Below are positions 60,201-64,000 of a DNA stretch of 64,000 nt, piece after piece. The first letter of the stretch is position 1; each line of letters starts with the position of its first letter. The translations under genes and the position numbers were made by a program. The notes below the pieces were generated by a model, which ran no database searches, was not told the DNA's origin, and saw only the letters and a program-made list of their open reading frames with translations. The DNA lies in contig CM056376.1 of NCBI GenBank assembly GCA_029718625.1, forward strand, positions 108,633,097-108,697,096, in the 5' to 3' direction. This DNA is from Synaphobranchus kaupii (lineage: Eukaryota > Chordata > Actinopteri > Anguilliformes > Synaphobranchidae).

Positions 60201-60306
60201 AATTTACAGACCGCCCAAGGACTATAGGATATATCAGAGTGAATGCATGTTTGAGGTCATATATGAAAACTTGTTAAAAATAAATAAATAATACATAGAT
60301 TATATA
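57251..60306. other. Non-coding stretch, mostly unique
   Basis: AT-rich. The segment 58,550-58,830 is more GC-balanced, with a TGATGTCATCG CRE-like motif and AATTATGG/TTATTTCACA-type blocks, so it could be regulatory. A GT/GCGT tract lies at 59,439-59,480 and a CT tract near 59,727-59,755. No gene recognised. Confidence 0.45.
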
Positions 60307-60796
60307 TACACTGCCTGGGCAAAAAAAAAGTCACACACTCTAATATTTCGTTGGACCGCCTTTAGCTTTGATTACGGTGCGCATTCGTCGTGGCATTGTT
60401 TCGACAACCTTATGCAACGTCACACATTTATTTCCATCCAGAGTTACATTAATTTTTGGCCGAGATCTTGTATTGACGACGGGAGAGTCGAACCATTCGG
60501 TAAAGTCTTCTCCAGCACAGTCCAGTCTCCTCATGCTCCCTGAACCACTCTTTCCCAATTTGAGCCCGATGAATCTTGGCATTGTCGTCCTGGAATATGC
60601 CCATTGATGGGATAACCTGGTCATTCAGTACATTCAGGTACTCAGCTGACTTCATTTTATTGCTGCATAAACATTGCTGAGCCTAGTCCTGACCAATTGA
60701 AGCAACCCCAGATCATAACACTGCCTCCAGAGGCTTGTACAGTGGGCACTATGCATGACGGGTGCAACAGCGACTTTTTTTTGGCCAGGCAGTGTA
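60307..60796 (-). mobile_element. Tc1-like transposon, internally deleted, with both terminal repeats
   Basis: Left end TACACTGCCTGGGCAAAAAA and right end (reverse complement) TACACTGCCTGGCCAAAAAA are inverted repeats of about 25 bp flanked by TA, the Tc1 target. At 490 bp it is about a third of a full Tc1. It retains C-terminal transposase pieces on the minus strand (60340-60655). It sits between TATATA sequences. Confidence 0.88.
60340..60720 (-). pseudogene. Tc1-like transposase remnant
   Basis: Minus-strand fragments match the C-terminal half of fish Tc1-like transposases: [37 protein letters not shown] (second catalytic Asp region) and the C-terminus VVETMPRRMRTVIKAKGGPTKY. These lie in different frames, with deletions between. 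The DNA-binding N-terminus, the first Asp region and the SPDLNPIE block with the last acidic residue are missing. Non-functional. Confidence 0.88.
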
Positions 60797-60816
60797 TATA
60801 TATACAGTCAAGCCTT

Positions 60817-60878
60817 TATCAAGATATTGCATAAAACAATATATACACATCACTGTGATTTACAGATACTGCAATATA

Positions 60879-60880
<2 letters not shown>
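60817..60880 (+). repeat. Short dispersed repeat, also at 42819-42885
   Basis: Same ATATACACATCACTGTGATT and TACAGATACTGCAATATA blocks as 42819-42885. It lies between the Tc1-like element and the TA tract. Confidence 0.85.
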
Positions 60881-60883
<3 letters not shown>

Positions 60884-60937
<54 letters not shown>

Positions 60938-60970
60938 GAGCCACACGCCTCTCACTATATATATATATAT
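60884..60970. repeat. (TA)n tract ending in a perfect hairpin
   Basis: A TA run to 60933, then GTGAGAG, an 8-base spacer (60941-60948), CTCTCAC and another TA run. The arms 60919-60940 and 60949-60970 pair perfectly over 22 bp. Confidence 0.92.
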
Positions 60971-61022
60971 TTGGTGCGCCAAAATGAGACGAGCTGATTC
61001 ACCAAAATTGCATGACTCATGG

Positions 61023-61136
61023 CTCGTGTGTGTGTGTCTGTGTGTGTGTGTGTGCATTTGTTTGTGCGTATGTGTGTTTACGTTTGTGTACATGCATGCA
61101 CGTGTGTCTGTGCGCGTGTGTGTGCATGTGTGTGAA
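61023..61136. repeat. GT-rich microsatellite tract
   Basis: Interrupted TG repeats. Confidence 0.93.
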
Positions 61137-62162
61137 TGATATGGATGCATGAATACTAAGGAAATGACATCAGGGAGGCACAATTAAAGCACCACTTCTA
61201 GCACTGGTGAGAAATATTTACTCAAAACATAAATGATTCACATGATTTCAAGATTATTAATAAGGGAGTAATTCTAAATGTGCGGGTGTACATGTACGTA
61301 TCTGTGTGTATATGCACTTCGTCATGGCTATTTTGTGAATAAAACTTAATTTGACTATATGAAGGAATTTGTTGTCCTTTCATTATATTCATAATATGAA
61401 TATGACCGACTGTTCATAATATGTAATATGTAATTATTAGTTTATTTGTATAGCAGATAGCAGACCCCCTAGACGAGGATCATTAGAGCTTACATTCGAC
61501 AGATTATAGCATCATAGTACATTTTCCTAAAGTAATTCATGTTAAGCACATCATTCAAGGGTGCTGTACAATCACATTGCCCTACTCAGAACATTATAAG
61601 TAGAAATACAGTCCTTAAAACACTATACCATACTGCACGTACGCGATGTCAGTACATAAATTAAGATTGGTCCATTTGGGATATCACAGCACTATACACG
61701 GACACGAGTAGCTACACATAGACCTTTCTGGGGTGTAATATTTATTATTGATTAATATTATCATGTACTGCTATATGAGTATATTGGAGGCTTTTATGTC
61801 TCCATTTTCTCACAAGACCAAATGGCATTCTTTCTACTGTTGAAATACTGCACCCTGAAATCCGCTATGAAGTCACCTCCTCGCTTTTCCTTCAAAAGTC
61901 TCTGTATTATAGACAGTTGGCACAGGAAGTGGGATCTGCACCGAATAAGGAATTAACCTCCGAGCGCAGGCACTCGTGGAGCTCATTAAGACAGACCCCA
62001 GCGAGGAGCGGCGGCATCATTTAACAGACCCCCTCTAAGGGCTGCTCAGAGATACTGGAATAAGGTTATGACTTTACTTAAAGAGAGAAGAAACAGTGTT
62101 AAAGAGACCTGGGGGAATAGTGAAAGAATAATAAAACAAGGACAGAGCAGAGAGGAGCCCCT

Positions 62163-62188
62163 GCTGGGAGAGAGACAGAGAGAGACAG

Positions 62189-62220
<32 letters not shown>

Positions 62221-62234
62221 ACAGAGAGAGAGAC
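62163..62234. repeat. GA-rich microsatellite tract
   Basis: AGAGAC/GA repeats with a short GT run in the middle. Confidence 0.93.
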
Positions 62235-63423
62235 ACTTTCTTCTCCAGTGCCCTTGACATCCAGCAGCAACAGGTCGGTGCAGGGTGGAGGTGGTAGGGA
62301 GGGGTGTGTTCCAGGCGTGGGTTTGAGGGAGATGAACCAGGTTTTCTGACAGTTCCACCGATGGACTCTCCCATCCAGATGGGCAGAATTCCATGTCGCT
62401 GGTCCCTTACCGCACAGCCATGGCATGAATAATTCCATCTTTGCTCCAGTGCCTGCCTATGACCCATTGATGCTTGCCAGTCTGATGTCACATCCAAAAA
62501 GAAGAAAAAAAAGAAATGTAAGGAGGCTGGCACATGCGCACTTGCGCTCATGTAAAAATACAACTTTTCACATTAGACGATAAAAGCCAACAGCGCGACA
62601 GAGCGGAAAACTAGTGCAAAGAGCTGACCTTGAGACACTGACTTTGCGGTGATAAGTGCTAAAAAGCGTAGCCCACTGCAAACAATGAGAGCTGCAGGGG
62701 TGAAGGCAGCTATAATCTCACCAAAAATCCTATTCTTATTGTTACCCATAGGAGGTGCCAGGGAGATAGTGAGATATTGTATTATTCGCTGTCATCCCCC
62801 TAGAACTTGTTTGGTCGGCCTGGGTTTCTAACTCTCTATGATTTATTGTTATTTACCTCCTTAGCAGGGACTTTCGTCAAGAGCAACTGTTTTTATTTAT
62901 TTATTTTTATATTTACGTCTGTATTTCAAATAAGCATGGTTAAGGTTATCTATTTGTCAAAGTTGTTAACCTTAGTTAACAGTCCTGTTGTCGCTCACAT
63001 TTGAGCCAACATTTTGAGATAATTGCCACGATTGAATCTCTTAAATGCAAGACAAATGGATCCGCGTTGTCTGTGAAACAGTATGTGTTCTTCAGGGAAA
63101 GAGGCTTCACATAACTGGATCAGCAAGTTATACAGCCAATGGGAAGCATCAATGCTTGAGTTCCCCTTCACAACGTCTCAGGGAGTCTGTCCATGGAAGC
63201 CTACAGCAAAGGATAGAGTTTGGGCTTCTTACTGGGGGCATCACTGTAGGGAGGCATAGTCACGCCGTGCATGCCATACTAAACTGAGGAAGAATGCAAT
63301 ATCAAACGGAACAGGAACATAGCTTTACACTGAAGCGGAATAGACTTTCAAAATGAGGAGAAATGCTGTTTTAGACTGAATAAGAATGCAATGTGATACT
63401 GGAGGAAAACCATACTACATTAC

Positions 63424-63444
63424 ATAATAATAATAATACATTAC

Positions 63445-63502
<58 letters not shown>
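63424..63502. repeat. (AAT)n microsatellite
   Basis: ATA/AAT repeats, with ACATTAC between the first two runs. Confidence 0.95.
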
Positions 63503-63503
<1 letters not shown>

Positions 63504-63509
63504 TAATCA

Positions 63510-63900
63510 AATCTGACCCGTGCCAGTGCCGACTGTGGCTGGCAGCCCTGCAGGGGTTTGCTTTGCGTCGTCAAAGGGATATATGGGAGGGTTTCAGTTG
63601 CCGGGGATGGCAGTGTTCATTGCTCGCGTGACCCCTGTTGGCTGTCCGGCCTCGAGTGGCTTGTTCTCTGCACACACGTATGTTGGGTGTCCTTGGCCCC
63701 CCGCTGTGCGCATATGCTGCTTGCGGCTGCGAACAAAACAAGCAGCTGGTTCAGACCCTGTGTTTCGGAGGAGAACCGGGAGTTGTCTTCACTCTCCTGG
63801 GCCAAAAGCAGGGGGCATATATTAGCAAGCTTGTACATTTTCAAATTTGGATGGCATTGGAGATGCCAAATTTTAAAGAAAGAAACAAATAATTAAATAA
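63510..63900 (+). mobile_element. SINE-like dispersed repeat, probable
   Basis: Phrases such as CAGCTGGTTCAGACCCTGTG, TTCGGAGGAGAACCGGG, GTCTTCACTCTCCTGGGCCA and an A-rich tail with GGAGATGCCAAATTTTAAAG resemble a family scattered in many fish genomes. I recognise the pattern but cannot name the family or define the ends. The overlapping ORFs are not genes. Confidence 0.5.
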
Positions 63901-64000
63901 TAGTATAATAATGACAAAAATCATTGGCAGACAGACAGACATGCAGTACAGACACCCTGGGAGCCACATACAAAATTCCAGAGACAATTAAATCTCTCTG

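Larger units (their letters stand above)
60971..63423. other. Non-coding stretch with microsatellites
   Basis: GT-rich tract (61023-61136) and GA-rich tract (62163-62234). A moderately GC-rich unique stretch at 61,850-62,060. No gene recognised; the longer ORFs near 62,100-62,560 cross the GA tract. Confidence 0.5.

Overview
The window reads as non-coding DNA from a teleost (ray-finned fish) genome. It is AT-rich, full of microsatellites, and carries a typical fish set of mobile elements: a Tf1/sushi-type chromodomain Ty3/gypsy LTR retrotransposon, an L2-clade LINE, a tRNA-derived SINE, Tc1-like remnants, hAT elements and many MITEs. I found no host exon: no spliced or extended ORF outside mobile elements looks like a known protein, so the window is intergenic or deep intronic. 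Species cannot be fixed from sequence alone.

Layout. 1-7030: unique or ancient repeat DNA with a dense block of the motif TAGCCTA. 7031-8088: a solo LTR with TATTA target duplications. 9192-13644: an L2-like LINE on the minus strand (esterase-type ORF1, ORF2 with one frameshift, 3' UTR and TTGAA-type tail). 17506-18215: a perfect 355-bp tandem duplication. 18741-19078: a diverged second copy of 2343-2665. 19414-19968: a 555-bp foldback, followed by a Tc1 3' end. 20777-27320: microsatellites, short tandem arrays and a small SINE tail. 27617-28624: a hAT-like element with an 8-bp target duplication. 28804-31458: a second hAT-like element, keeping an N-terminal transposase remnant and itself interrupted by a third (28939-30116). 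32820-46000: an L2 tail, several MITEs, SINE copies and long unique tracts. 48798-55948: a complete LTR retrotransposon. 56650-60796: nested MITEs and a Tc1-like deletion derivative. The end is microsatellites and a SINE-like repeat.

The most informative object is the 7.15-kb LTR retrotransposon. Its two 1.4-kb LTRs differ, by eye, by one base. It has TATTG target duplications, open gag and pol frames, a -1 slippery heptamer, all expected catalytic residues and a C-terminal chromodomain. The sequence after the 5' LTR does not look like a tRNA primer site but is an 11-nt perfect complement of the predicted start of the element's own RNA, as in the self-priming Tf1/sushi group. Its LTR also holds a transcribed array of four 118-150 bp units. 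Together this suggests a very recently active, self-primed element.
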